A DNA stretch of 64,000 nt from positions 1-64,000 of the forward strand of contig NZ_JAGOMQ010000023.1 of assembly GCF_017993425.1 (NCBI RefSeq), in the 5' to 3' direction. Shown in pieces: positions 46,181 to 57,003 of this stretch. A program made the translations under genes and the position numbers. Source of the DNA: Amaricoccus sp. GTDB taxonomy: Bacteria; Pseudomonadota; Alphaproteobacteria; Rhodobacterales; Rhodobacteraceae. How positions within the stretch are numbered: position 1 is the stretch's first letter; each line of letters starts with the position of its first letter. A model generated the notes under the pieces. It saw only the letters and a program-made list of their open reading frames with translations. It ran no database searches and was not told where the DNA came from.

Positions 46181-46453
46181 TTACGCAGCCCCCTTTAGAA
46201 ACTCGATCTCGAGCGCCTGGCGGCCCACGAGCCGCTCCAGCGCGGCGATTCGGGCGTCGCGCTCCTGAATGAGATCCACGGCCTCGGCGTCATCGTCATA
46301 GGCGCCCGCCTCGTGTTTCTCGATCCAGACCCGGATCAGCTGCCGGCAGATGTCGTGACGCTTGCTCAGCGCATGCAGCGTCGTACCGGCGTGGTACTCC
46401 TCGACGACCTGGCGCTTGAACGCGGTGCTGTGGCGGCGGTGTTGTCTCGGCAT
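46181..46453 (-). CDS. IS3 OrfA (helix-turn-helix)
   Basis: 90 residues, MPRQHRRHSTAFKRQVVEEY with the recognition helix HALSKRHDICRQLIRVWIEK and a leucine-zipper-like end (AVDLIQERDARIAALERLVG). The last codons before the stop contain AAAGGGG, a typical slippage site for OrfAB production. Overlaps the upstream part of the OrfB frame. Confidence 0.9.
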   Translation of the reverse strand: MPRQHRRHSTAFKRQVVEEYHAGTTLHALSKRHDICRQLIRVWIEKHEAGAYDDDAEAVDLIQERDARIAALERLVGRQALEIEFLKGAA

Positions 46454-46527
46454 TGGCTCTCATACTCCGAAAGCCCGAGCAGGGGGAAAATCAGGCGACC
46501 TCCGTGTCCAACCCTAGGGGCGCACTC

Positions 46528-46928
46528 CATGCGCCGGTGCGCCCCGCGCCGGGTGCTGCGCTTCAGCTGCCCCGACGCCTGCAGCGCCAGCCGCGTCACC
46601 GTGTAGCCGAGCCGGTAGCCGTGGCGCTCCACCAGCTTCTCGTGGAAATGCTTCGCGGTGAACCCGCCGTACATCTCGGCGTAAAGTGCCCGCGCCCGGG
46701 CGAGCTCGCCTTCGTCGGCCCGCCGCGGCGACGGCTTGCCCACGCGCCCGTCCGCCAGCCCCGCCACCCCATCCTCGCGGTAGCGCCCCTGCCAGCGGCG
46801 GAACGTCCGCTCCGACATCCCGAGCATCTCCCCCGCCTCCGCCTGCGTCAGACTCCCCGCTTGTACCGCTCGAGAACCTCCTCGAAGCGCATGATCCGGA
46901 TCTCCTCAAGAGCCCGTGCGCGGCCCAT
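46528..46928 (-). pseudogene. ISNCY-family transposase, N-terminal fragment, frameshifted
   Basis: From ATG 46928: MGRARALEEIRIMRFEEVLE then RYKRGV, a one-base shift near 46855, and LTQAEAGEMLGMSERTFRRW, GRYREDGVAGLADGRVGKPS, GGFTAKHFHEKLVERHGYRL. It ends at RGAHRR where the IS3 begins. The catalytic part is lost. Confidence 0.75.
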
Positions 46929-47017
46929 CATCGCCCCCAACGCAACCCCTCGGGGCTTCCTAGCGGACCGGACACTTCACGCGCTACCTAAACCGGACAG
47001 ATCACACGCTACCTACA
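46528..47017 (-). mobile_element. ISNCY (IS1202/ISDol1-type) remnant
   Basis: Holds the N-terminal part of a transposase gene and an end region at 46960-47017 with two similar units, CGGACACTTCACGCGCTACC and CGGACAGATCACACGCTACC. Cut on the left by the IS3 terminus at 46527. Confidence 0.65.
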
Positions 47018-47102
47018 AGCAGGGCCATGACGCCTTGACGATCACGCTTTCGTGTTCCATGCTGCGCCTGTCGCTTTGGTCTCCAAGTGGGAAGGCAAGC
47101 GA

Positions 47103-48593
47103 ATGGTCTCGCGTTTGTTGGCGGGAGCGATCCTTCTGACGTTGAGTCTGGTTCAACCGGCGCTGTCGCAGCCGGTAGTTCTTCCTCCACTCGTCCCCAT
47201 CTACACGCCGATCTTCCTAGCCCCTCTGCCCTTCACCATTGGACCGACGACTGGAACCCGCGAGCGGACGTGCCTCCCGATCCCAGCCGGACAGGACCCC
47301 GTGGTCTCGGGGTGCGTCGCCAGCTATACCCTGACGCCCGCTTCGGTCGATCTCGACGCACGCGGATATGGCGTCGGATTGCTCACGACGGTCTCGTTCG
47401 CGGGCTGCCGGGCGGCGGGCACCTGCCCCGCCGGCACGGCGCCGGCGCGCTCGATCGGATGGGATGCCGCCGACGGCGCCTTCCTCTTCCAGGCAGCAAT
47501 GCCGCTTTCCGCGCCCGCTGGCATCGACCGGTTCTGCGCGACCGCCCGGCAGCTCCAGCCTGTCCCGCCGGGCCAACCGCCGCAGTCGCCTTTCAGCAGC
47601 ACGGCGCTCGACTGCATCGCGCTTCTGCCCGCCCTCGAAACGATGGCCGGCGGCTTCATGATCACGCCGGTTGCAGCCGGCCTAAAGCTCGAGGGCTGGT
47701 TCCTCGACCTCTCGACGGACGCACCCATCGAGTTGGGCTTCGGCAGGGGATCGGGGCCGAATGCGCCATCGACGGTGACGACGATGGCGAACATCCCCGA
47801 CTTCCGCGTGGCCAGTTTCTGGCCCGGATACAGCAGCCGTCATGGCTTTTCGGTCGTGCTCCCCTATGCCGGCACCCCGGGTAGATCGCAGATCTGCCTC
47901 ACCCCGGGCGCGACGAGCGCCCCTTCGCGCTGCTTCGCCTACGAAGAGCGCTCCGTGGCATTTGTCCCGCCAGCGATCACCCGCGGGACGCCGCTTCAGG
48001 TGACGCTCAGGAATGCCCCCGCCGGCGCGATGGTCGCAGTGAACCTAAAGGCCCAACCGGGCCATTTCATGCGGAGCTGGACGGAACCGTCGATCTGGTC
48101 GGCCACGGCGGATGCGTCCGGCGCGGTCGACATCACCATCCCGACCGTCGACCTGCCACCCGGCCAGTACCGCGTCGCCTTCCATTGCAAACCCGAGTGT
48201 CCGGGCGGGGGGCTCAAGGCCAGCGACCTCGTCGGCGGAACGCCGTGGAGCGGTTCGATCATCCTCGGTCCGACGACCAGCATCGATGCGACCGTCACGC
48301 GGGGACTGACCGTGACCCTGCCGCAACCCAACCAGGTTCGGGTCGCGGGGAGCGGTTTCGCTGCCGGGGAAACCGTCGCGGTCATCTTCGTGCCCCCGCT
48401 CGGCAACGTCGACGGCTTTCCCCACGAAGCCTCTCCGGTCGCCTATACGAAGGCCGACGCCGGAGGGGCCTTCAGCGTCGACATCGACGTCCGAGGCCTG
48501 GCGATCCAGGGACGACCCTCGGAGGTCAGCCAGGTTATCGCACGCGATCACAGCATGCAGCCGGTGGTCGCCGCGACGGCGGCCTTCCCATGA
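47103..48593 (+). CDS. secreted beta-rich protein of the unknown cluster
   Basis: 496 residues. MVSRLLAGAILLTLSLVQPA ending in LSQ is a classical signal peptide. The mature protein is beta-rich with paired Cys (GCRAAGTCPAG; RCFAYEERSV; FHCKPECPGGG). It has at least one Ig-like module near residue 300 (PPAITRGTPLQVTLRNAPAG) and another near 420 (TVTLPQPNQVRVAGSGFAAG). No enzymatic motif was seen. Start ATG 47103 is chosen for the signal peptide. It overlaps the HET-C-like gene downstream (ATGA), so the two proteins are probably made and exported together. Confidence 0.7.
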   Translation: MVSRLLAGAILLTLSLVQPALSQPVVLPPLVPIYTPIFLAPLPFTIGPTTGTRERTCLPIPAGQDPVVSGCVASYTLTPASVDLDARGYGVGLLTTVSFAGCRAAGTCPAGTAPARSIGWDAADGAFLFQAAMPLSAPAGIDRFCATARQLQPVPPGQPPQSPFSSTALDCIALLPALETMAGGFMITPVAAGLKLEGWFLDLSTDAPIELGFGRGSGPNAPSTVTTMANIPDFRVASFWPGYSSRHGFSVVLPYAGTPGRSQICLTPGATSAPSRCFAYEERSVAFVPPAITRGTPLQVTLRNAPAGAMVAVNLKAQPGHFMRSWTEPSIWSATADASGAVDITIPTVDLPPGQYRVAFHCKPECPGGGLKASDLVGGTPWSGSIILGPTTSIDATVTRGLTVTLPQPNQVRVAGSGFAAGETVAVIFVPPLGNVDGFPHEASPVAYTKADAGGAFSVDIDVRGLAIQGRPSEVSQVIARDHSMQPVVAATAAFP

Positions 48594-50056
48594 TCCGGAA
48601 CCTCCTTCCGAGGCCCCGGCCGAGGCCGTTCGCTGCGATTTCATCATTCCTGCTGGCCGTCTCGGTCGGCCTCGCCCTGACGGCCGGGACCGCGGCGGCA
48701 TTCAAGCCCGGCCCGCACGTGGAGATCACGCGGCAGGGGCTTGGCACGAGGGTATCCACCGACGCTCTCTCGGAGTTCACCGGCAATTTGTTGCTCGGCT
48801 CGGGCAACATTGGCAGCGACCTGCATCAGCTCGACGGCTCCCGGCACATCGACAGCGCGCCCGGACCGCAGGCGGTCTGCGACCGCGCGAACGCCGCCTG
48901 GTCGACCTTCTACGGCACGATACGGGATTCGATCCAGCCGTACTATCCGCCCGACTACGACCAGCTTTTGGGCGTGCCCCAGGCACGGAGCGCGTTTGGC
49001 GCCTTGCTGCACGCGCTCCAGGACTTCTATTCCCACAGCAACTGGGTCGAGCTCTTCATCGCAGCCGGCCAGTCGCCCCCGCTCGCGACCCAGCTCTTTC
49101 CCACCTGCCAGGCCTCGTCTCTCCCCGCCGGGCTCATGACCGGTTACTTCGGCCTGGAATGGGGCATCGCCGGCTGCCCGTACAGCGCCATCAGCAACGC
49201 GTGGATCCCGCCGGCGGGATTCGCCTACTGCCACGAGACGCTGAACAAGGACTCCGACCAGTCCCTCCACGGTCGGGAACTGGTCCCCGGCTCGTCGAAG
49301 ACCTATCACGCGCTGGCCGCAGAACTCGCCGCCGCCCACACCCGCCTCCTCTACGATACCGTGCGGGAGAACCTCTCTCGCGACTGGAAAGCGAAGTACC
49401 CGGAGATGCGAGCGATCTGCCTTGTCGACAAGGTAATGTACTACGACAGGCCGGACCCCTGCCGCCTCTATCGGCTCTCCGTCAGGAACATCAGCCACAG
49501 CTCCGGACCATGGCTGACCCACGGCACCGTCACCTTGCGTACGTCGAACGGAGTCCAGGCTGCGATGGTCTCGGTTTCAGGAACCGCGCGAGTCGTGACC
49601 GTCCCGCTCGAGGCCTGTCTCTCCGGCCTCTACGCCCACTGGCAATTCTTCGTCGCCGATGCTTTCGCCACCCCGTCGCCCAGAGAGATCACAGGAATCA
49701 CGAAGCTGTTCGGCGTGGGGTGCGACGCCCAATTTGAAGTGGCCCCCGAGCGCTTCCTCAACTATCTGATACGATACATAAATGCCGACACGTGGATTGC
49801 CGTCTACGATCTTACCGTCGTTCTGAACAACGGCCTCCAGCAGGTTCCGATCGGACCGGTCGCCGCCGGAACGGTCCGGTGGATCGATCTCGGACCGTGC
49901 ACCAGGGTCTTCAGTACCGACTTCGGCTACGATTTCATTGATCCGGTCGACGGGGCTACACGCTCGTTGACCCCGGCGTCGGCGCCGGATCCGGCGGAAC
50001 CGACGTGCCTCGCCACCTTCACCGTCGATCTCGGAGGCGAAATCTTTGGTCCCTGA
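48590..50056 (+). CDS. HET-C/phospholipase C-like secreted protein
   Basis: 488 residues. A long signal region (RPFAAISSFLLAVSVGLALT then AGTAAAF) follows a basic start. The motif FGALLHALQDFYSHSNWVEL at about 137-156 (His141, Asp145, His149) is the signature shared by HET-C heterokaryon-incompatibility proteins and zinc-dependent phospholipase C/S1-P1 nucleases; HVEITRQGLG near residue 43 (EITR-type) and YCHETLNKDSDQSLHGRELV supply further His/Asp. From residue 290 on is a beta-rich domain (YRLSVRNISHSSGPWLTHGT). A membrane-acting or lipid-binding activity is inferred from the family. Confidence 0.75.
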   Translation: MIRNLLPRPRPRPFAAISSFLLAVSVGLALTAGTAAAFKPGPHVEITRQGLGTRVSTDALSEFTGNLLLGSGNIGSDLHQLDGSRHIDSAPGPQAVCDRANAAWSTFYGTIRDSIQPYYPPDYDQLLGVPQARSAFGALLHALQDFYSHSNWVELFIAAGQSPPLATQLFPTCQASSLPAGLMTGYFGLEWGIAGCPYSAISNAWIPPAGFAYCHETLNKDSDQSLHGRELVPGSSKTYHALAAELAAAHTRLLYDTVRENLSRDWKAKYPEMRAICLVDKVMYYDRPDPCRLYRLSVRNISHSSGPWLTHGTVTLRTSNGVQAAMVSVSGTARVVTVPLEACLSGLYAHWQFFVADAFATPSPREITGITKLFGVGCDAQFEVAPERFLNYLIRYINADTWIAVYDLTVVLNNGLQQVPIGPVAAGTVRWIDLGPCTRVFSTDFGYDFIDPVDGATRSLTPASAPDPAEPTCLATFTVDLGGEIFGP

Positions 50057-50139
50057 GCCGCGGCGTGGCAAAGCTCCCGCTGAAGCATCAACCACTGCTG
50101 ACGGGCTTCCGGTTCAGAATCGCGCGCGACCTCCACCAA
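50057..50139. other. short spacer after the HET-C-like gene
   Basis: 83 bases ending at the IS3 remnant. No gene or clear terminator was seen. Confidence 0.4.
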
Positions 50140-50545
50140 CTCCGACGTTCGATGGTGACGCCTTCGGGCCGATGATCGCGGATCCAGGCACGCTTCTCGG
50201 CAAGGCCGGGTTTTCACAGCCCCCTTTGAGGCAACTCGATTTCGAGCGCCTGGCGGCCGACGAGCCGTTCCAGCGCGTCGTTGCGGGCGTCGCGCACCTG
50301 AACGAGATCCACGGCTTCGACGTCATCGTCATAGGCGCCCGTCTCGCGTTTCTCGATCCAAACCCGGATCAGCTGCCGGCAGATGTCGTGACGCTTGCTC
50401 AGCGCACGCAGCGTCGTACCGGAGTGGTACTCCTCGACGTCCTAGCGCTTGAACGCGGTGCTCGGACGGCGGTGTTATCTCGGCATCGGCTTTCATACCC
50501 CGAAAGCCCGAGCATGGGAAAACCGGGCGACCGCCGTGTCCAGCT
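50140..50545 (-). mobile_element. IS3-family remnant (degenerate orfA end)
   Basis: Similar base by base to 46125-46520 of the intact IS3 nearby but diverged. OrfA has an in-frame stop (the FKRQVVEEY stretch reads FKR, stop, DVEEY), and the terminal repeat has decayed to GTGTCCAGCTCCAGTG. An old copy of the same IS family. Confidence 0.75.
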
Positions 50546-50939
50546 CCAGTGACGAACTCTCAACAGTCGGGGAGAATTCAACGACCGCTCACAGGCGTTC
50601 CGCACGGCTTCCGCAATGCCGGCACGGAAATGGCAGAAGAGATGGTCCGTGCTTGATGACCGAATGCTTGCCTTCTTCCGCGCTCTGGCGAGCGACACGC
50701 CGCTCTCCGGGCCTCCCTAACCCGAGGCGCTCGCTCAGGTCGGCGCGGCTACGGTAGCCCACGGCATCCCGATGCCCGCCGCCTGAGCAGCCCTTCCACG
50801 CGTGGCGCCGGCTCTTGGCTCGTGAACCGAGTCAGGCAGCCGGCGCCACGCATTTGAACACGGGGCGAGAACGACATATCTGATAATATCAATGGCTTAC
50901 GCGCCAGAGAATGCTCGACCGCAGTCCCCGTTGCTCCGC
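50546..50939. other. gap before the complete IS21, with an IS1380-like end
   Basis: AGTCGGGGAGAATTCAACGA at 50558-50577 closely resembles the inverted sequence just after the IS1380 transposase end near 62645-62680, so an old IS1380 terminus is likely. AT-rich patch at 50880-50895. Otherwise I see nothing. Confidence 0.45.
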
Positions 50940-51085
50940 TGCGGCGCGTCGATCAGGGTGCGAGTGGGGCGACAATCTGGGTGAGAGCGATGCTCGGGGG
51001 TCGGACCGAAGGTAGGGCGTAGCCCGACCGTAGGTCCGACCCCCGAGCATCGCTGCGCCAGCCTTGGGGCGGGGCGGCGTGGTGA

Positions 51086-53493
<2,408 letters not shown>

Positions 53494-53623
53494 CGCCCCG
53501 CGACAGTCAGCCCGCGAAAACCCTTGCTCGCAGTCTGCGACGACGCGATGCTCACCTCCGCCGCGACACCATCGACTCTCATCCAGATCGTCGCGCTCAG
53601 ATCATCCTGATTGTCGCGCTACA

Positions 53624-53629
53624 CTCTCC
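53624..53629. repeat. CTCTCC, right target-site duplication of the composite
   Basis: Abuts the CA terminus at 53623 and equals 19874-19879 on the far side of the 33.7-kb block. Confidence 0.65.
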
Positions 53630-53636
53630 GTCACCC

Positions 53637-53653
53637 TTGTCCCGTGGGAGTAA
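53637..53653. repeat. degenerate TTGC...GCAA palindrome, TTGTCCCGTGGGAGTAA
   Basis: Differs from TTGCCCCGCGGGAGCAA (10825, 19435) only by three C-to-T changes. It is the only copy noticed right of the IS21 block and supports the view that this DNA belongs to the same integrative element. Confidence 0.5.
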
Positions 53654-53788
53654 AATAAGGGGTAGGCGTGTTGCAGTGATCCGTATCGGACGGCGGATCA
53701 GCGCGGGTTCTTCGACACAGACGAGAGGCTTCGGTGGCTGTCTGAAGCGCCCAGGACTTGCCAATGAAGGCAGGCCGGGTGCAAAGCG

Positions 53789-54259
53789 TCAGGCCACGGC
53801 CTTCGCGCGCGAGCGCTTCGCCTTCGGCGCCGGGGCGGGCGCCGCCTCGACGACGCGCGGCTTGCGTCCCAGCCCGATCTTCACGGCGAGTTCCTGCCGC
53901 TTCCTCGCATAGGCCGGGGCCACCATCGGGTAGTCGGCCATCAGGCCCCACTTCGCGCGGTACGCTTCCGGTGTCATGCCGTAGGCGGTCATCAGGTGCC
54001 GCTTCAGCATCTTCAGCTTCTTGCCGTCTTCGAGGCAGATGATGAACTCGTCGGTGATCGACTTCCTGATCGGGACCGCGGGCGTCAGTTCGGCCGGGGC
54101 CGGCTCGTCGACGGCCAGCGCGGAAAGCTTGTCGAAGACCGCCTGGATGAGCTCCGGGACGGCGTCCGGGCGCGTCGAGTTGTTCGACACATGCGCCGTG
54201 ACGATCTCGGCCGTAAGCGCGAGGATCTCCGATCGGTTGATGGTCTGATCTTCGGACAT
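53789..54259 (-). CDS. MucR/Ros-family zinc-finger transcriptional regulator
   Basis: 156 residues from ATG 54259 (MSEDQTINRSEILALTAEIV). The MucR pattern is clear: VSNNSTRPDAVPELIQAVFD, VPIRKSITDEFIICLEDGKK, LKMLKRHLMTAYGMTPEAYR and WGLMADYPMVAPAYARKRQE with LAVKIGLGRK. The Cys of the classical Cys2His2 finger is retained (FIICLEDG) in a modified form. Basic Ala/Pro-rich tail. MucR proteins bind AT-rich DNA and silence acquired genes; here it may control the element or be a resident copy. An in-frame start at 54328 adds 23 dissimilar residues. Confidence 0.9.
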   Translation of the reverse strand: MSEDQTINRSEILALTAEIVTAHVSNNSTRPDAVPELIQAVFDKLSALAVDEPAPAELTPAVPIRKSITDEFIICLEDGKKLKMLKRHLMTAYGMTPEAYRAKWGLMADYPMVAPAYARKRQELAVKIGLGRKPRVVEAAPAPAPKAKRSRAKAVA

Positions 54260-54512
54260 CGGGTTCTTTCGGTTCGGAGTGCTTCGAGGCGAAGTTACGG
54301 CTGGTCGTGACGTTGCGGATACCTGCATCTAAGGCATTCAGATGCGGACGCAAACGAATACCGCTTGCGCCGCCAACAAGAGTCGAGCCGAGCCGACCTC
54401 TGAGCGCATTCACACAGGCGCATCCTGCAGACCGTATTGGCCGGCGTCTTCACGGCGCCTGCACGGCCTTGTCGACCGGCCTGTCGCCTAAGCTCCCACA
54501 GAGGATGAGACA
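54260..54512. other. gap upstream of the MucR-type gene
   Basis: 253 bases separating divergent MucR and DUF2793 starts. It should hold the MucR promoter. No further feature was recognised. Confidence 0.4.
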
Positions 54513-54650
54513 ATGGGTACCGCCCATCTGCTGTGGCCGTATCTCCTGGCGAGCCAGGCGCAGAAGCACATCTCCCACAACGAGGCGCTGAGGCTGCTCG
54601 ATGGGAGAGGTGGCTCGGTTTGTCTGAACAGCGTCCGGGGCGTTCATAAG
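54513..54650 (+). pseudogene. DUF2793 phage protein, N-terminal fragment
   Basis: MGTAHLLWPYLLASQAQKHI then SHNEALRLLDG is the typical start of DUF2793 proteins, which sit in tail/host-specificity regions of alphaproteobacterial phages and gene transfer agents. After about 30 residues similarity stops; an IS3 fragment begins at 54668. The rest of the gene is gone. Confidence 0.65.
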
Positions 54651-54667
54651 TGGCTTCGCCGTCCAGT

Positions 54668-54890
54668 TCAGGCTGCCGCCGGGATCGGCGTCGCCAGGTC
54701 AGTGTATGCCTGATCGGGAGTTTTCCTGCCAAGCGGTGAATGCGGCCTTTCGTAGGAGCTCAGATACCGGCCGATCGAAGCGCGGGCTTGAGCGACGCCG
54801 ACGTAGGCGCGCAGATAGACCTCCTCGTACTTGATGATCCGCCAGAGGCGCTCGACGAAGACGTTGTCGCGCCAGGCGGCGGCAGGAGCG
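54668..54890 (-). mobile_element. IS3-family OrfB C-terminal remnant
   Basis: Minus strand reads WRDNVFVERLWRIIKYEEVY then LRAYVGVAQARASIGRYLSS and SPLGRKTPDQAYTD, the Glu-containing C-terminal end of an IS3 transposase, to a stop at 54668. The upstream coding part is missing. Confidence 0.8.
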
Positions 54891-55162
54891 CCGGACGGGC
54901 CCGCGGGCCCCAGACGCCGCCAGAGCCAGCCGCAGGGCCCGCCAGCGCACCGGAGACGCCCCAGACGTGCGTCGACGCCGCCATCCACCGCCTACGAGCC
55001 CACCACGCCGCCGGAGCCCCCGCAGAGCCGCTCAGCGGGCCGGAACAGGCCGCCGCCATCGACGCCGCGTTCGACGGCGCGCTCGCCTCCCGGCGCGGGC
55101 GTGCGCCGGAGACGGTCGAGGCGCGGCGGGCGCGGCGGCTGAAGCTGGCGCTGGGCGACTGA
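54891..55162 (+). pseudogene. C-terminal fragment of an unknown, possibly phage, protein
   Basis: Open on the plus strand to 55162, with CVDAAIHRLRAHHAAGAPAE and AIDAAFDGALASRRGRAPET then VEARRARRLKLALGD at the end. The start is cut by the IS3 fragment. It could be the far side of the broken DUF2793 region. No family is recognised. Confidence 0.35.
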
Positions 55163-55405
55163 GGCAGCAGGCGGTGTGGTAGAAATGCCGCAGGGACTTC
55201 CCTCACGGGAGTCCCCTGCTCGATTTCTTCGGCGACATTCACACAGGACGGGGTCGGCCTTCGGGCTGGCACCGTTCTTCGTTCTGCCGATGCCTGTCCG
55301 CTTATCCATCTTCGCTGGGCCGACACGACATTGCCCTGCTCTGCGCCGCCTGCGGGGAAGCGGGGCCGAGCGCCATCATGCAGCGCAGGCTGAGTGCGAT
55401 GGGGA
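55163..55405. other. short non-coding gap
   Basis: 243 bases with no recognisable gene or RNA. Confidence 0.4.
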
Positions 55406-55828
55406 TCACCGATGCAGAAGTCGTCCCGGTGTCCGCTGGCGGGCGGGCATAGACGGGAGCGGCTGGGGCTCAGTCGCCGACCGGGGCTCGCCGAGGATCA
55501 CCGTCTCGATCTCTCGCCAGGCCTCGGGGATTGCACCCTGTGCCGTCCCCTCCGACCATGTCGGGCATCTCCCACCCACCTCAGCCATCTCGGCGAAGGC
55601 GACCTTCGACCGGAGCGACAGGCTGATAATCTGCTTCGCGGTGCCAAACGTTCTCGGGCCGGTGATGCCGCAGCGGGTGCAGAACCAGCGGACGCCAAGC
55701 ACGGTGTCGCCGTGCAGAACGCCGGTATGGGGCACCCACCAAGCGGGGGCCTGCCAGCACGCGCCGGGCGGCGGCTCCTGCGGCGGGCGGGTGTGCTCGG
55801 CGTTGTAGGCGATTTTCAGGCGGGGCAA
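55406..55828 (-). CDS. hypothetical protein
   Basis: 140 residues from TTG 55828, preceded by AAGGAAG about ten bases upstream. It contains VRWFCTRCGITGPRTFGTAK (a single CxxC) and LRSKVAFAEMAEVGGRCPTW. Amino-acid composition is natural on this strand, unlike the opposite frame. A Cys pair without a partner pair is weak evidence for a zinc knuckle. No family is recognised. Confidence 0.45.
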   Translation of the reverse strand: MPRLKIAYNAEHTRPPQEPPPGACWQAPAWWVPHTGVLHGDTVLGVRWFCTRCGITGPRTFGTAKQIISLSLRSKVAFAEMAEVGGRCPTWSEGTAQGAIPEAWREIETVILGEPRSATEPQPLPSMPARQRTPGRLLHR

Positions 55829-55888
55829 ATTTTGGACTTCCTTAGGAGAAAGCGCGAAATTATGCAGGAGGGTGGGCGACTGGCATGA

Positions 55889-56434
55889 TCACAAGCCACG
55901 GATGGTGATCTCAATGGCTTCCTCAGCGACGCCGATTTCCGACGCGAGTTCGGCGCGTTTAGCCTTAATCGCCTCGCCAAAGGTGCGGCGCGGACGATCT
56001 GCATCCACTTCAGGCCGGGTCAAACGGGCGCGCTCAGATTGCGCATCGGGGAGTCGCCCCTGCTCGGCCATGGGCCTCCAGTCTAATGCGCCCACGTCGA
56101 TGCCGAGGCTGTCCATCGAAGTGTAGAGGGTGGGATTGCGGAAACCCTGCCAGAGTTCAGGGATTTCGATGGGAGCTACCTCGGCAAGCTGGATGATCGA
56201 CCGCCCCGTGATGCGGGGGGATGGGACTACCCCTGCAATGCGCGCCACGAGGAACCCGTCGCCGTGCGACTCATTGCCCTCGACCGGTTCCGCCGTATGT
56301 CGATTTCGACAGAAGACCGCGTAATGCAGGCGGTTTATACGCTCGGGACGTACCTTCCAGTGCCCGCTTCCGCCTTCCTCCAAGAAGGACGGCATCCCCT
56401 TGCAGGTGAAAATCAGGATCGTGTCTTCCATCAT
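55889..56434 (-). CDS. conserved hypothetical protein
   Basis: 181 residues, MMEDTILIFTCKGMPSFLEE at the start (an ATG one codon later is equally good), with KVRPERINRLHYAVFCRNRH, LVARIAGVVPSPRITGRSII, LAEVAPIEIPELWQGFRNPT and an acidic/basic C-terminal helix ending EAIEITIRGL. The body looks like a folded beta-rich domain. I recall similar uncharacterised proteins in alphaproteobacteria but no function. AT-rich sequence immediately upstream (56440-56485) fits a promoter. Confidence 0.65.
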   Translation of the reverse strand: MMEDTILIFTCKGMPSFLEEGGSGHWKVRPERINRLHYAVFCRNRHTAEPVEGNESHGDGFLVARIAGVVPSPRITGRSIIQLAEVAPIEIPELWQGFRNPTLYTSMDSLGIDVGALDWRPMAEQGRLPDAQSERARLTRPEVDADRPRRTFGEAIKAKRAELASEIGVAEEAIEITIRGL

Positions 56435-57003
56435 GTGGCTCCTACGTTTAATATAGCATCGTATATAAAACTATCGTAGTTCCTGTCAATAGCCGAAGCG
56501 GCCCCACATAGGCGTTTCGGCGGCGTCAGGGGCAAAAACGAGTCGTCGTAAGACGTACGTCGTTGGGCCGGATAGAAACCGGCGGTGCGGGGTAATGGTG
56601 CGTTTCGCTCGTTGAAACAGGGGGCGTCGAGCGACGCCCCGACGTGCTGCGTGCTTGTGGGGCCGCGTCGGGGCAGCACTCACAGCCCCAGTCGCTAGCC
56701 AACCTACCGGCAGGGATGCGGCGCGCCCTCCGGGCAGCGTCTGATCCTACCGCCGGTCGGCAGCGGCGAAAATCGCGGGCAGATCACTCGTTGCACTGCG
56801 ATGCAACGAAACCGCGTCCCGGTCCGCTGCCGTGCGGGGCGCGCCCATCGGCAAGCACGCAAGCAGCGGCGAGAGTTCTCCGTGCTGCTTCGCAATATCC
56901 CACGATGGCAAAAGGCGAACGAGCGAGCTTGATCACACCAGCCCTCACTGTTCGCATCCCACCTCCTCCGCCAACTAACCTATCTTAAGTTATTGAAATT
57001 ACG
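56435..57003. other. 569-base gap
   Basis: The left edge (56440-56485) is AT-rich and probably holds the promoter for the minus-strand gene at 56434. The remainder is GC-rich, has no gene I trust, and ends in an AT-rich stretch at 56985-57003 next to the stop of the following gene. Confidence 0.45.

Larger units (their letters stand above)
45277..46527 (-). mobile_element. IS3-family element, complete
   Basis: 1251 bases with 23-bp perfect terminal inverted repeats (45277-45299 and 46505-46527), outer end GAGTGCGCCCCTAGGG. It carries orfA and orfB on the minus strand. It lies between the end of IS21 element 2 and an ISNCY remnant, so deletion or insertion at an IS-IS junction took place. Confidence 0.88.

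Noticed and set aside
56644-56988. 114-codon plus-strand frame
   Set aside because: No ribosome site, low-complexity Ala/Arg/Pro composition and no domain.
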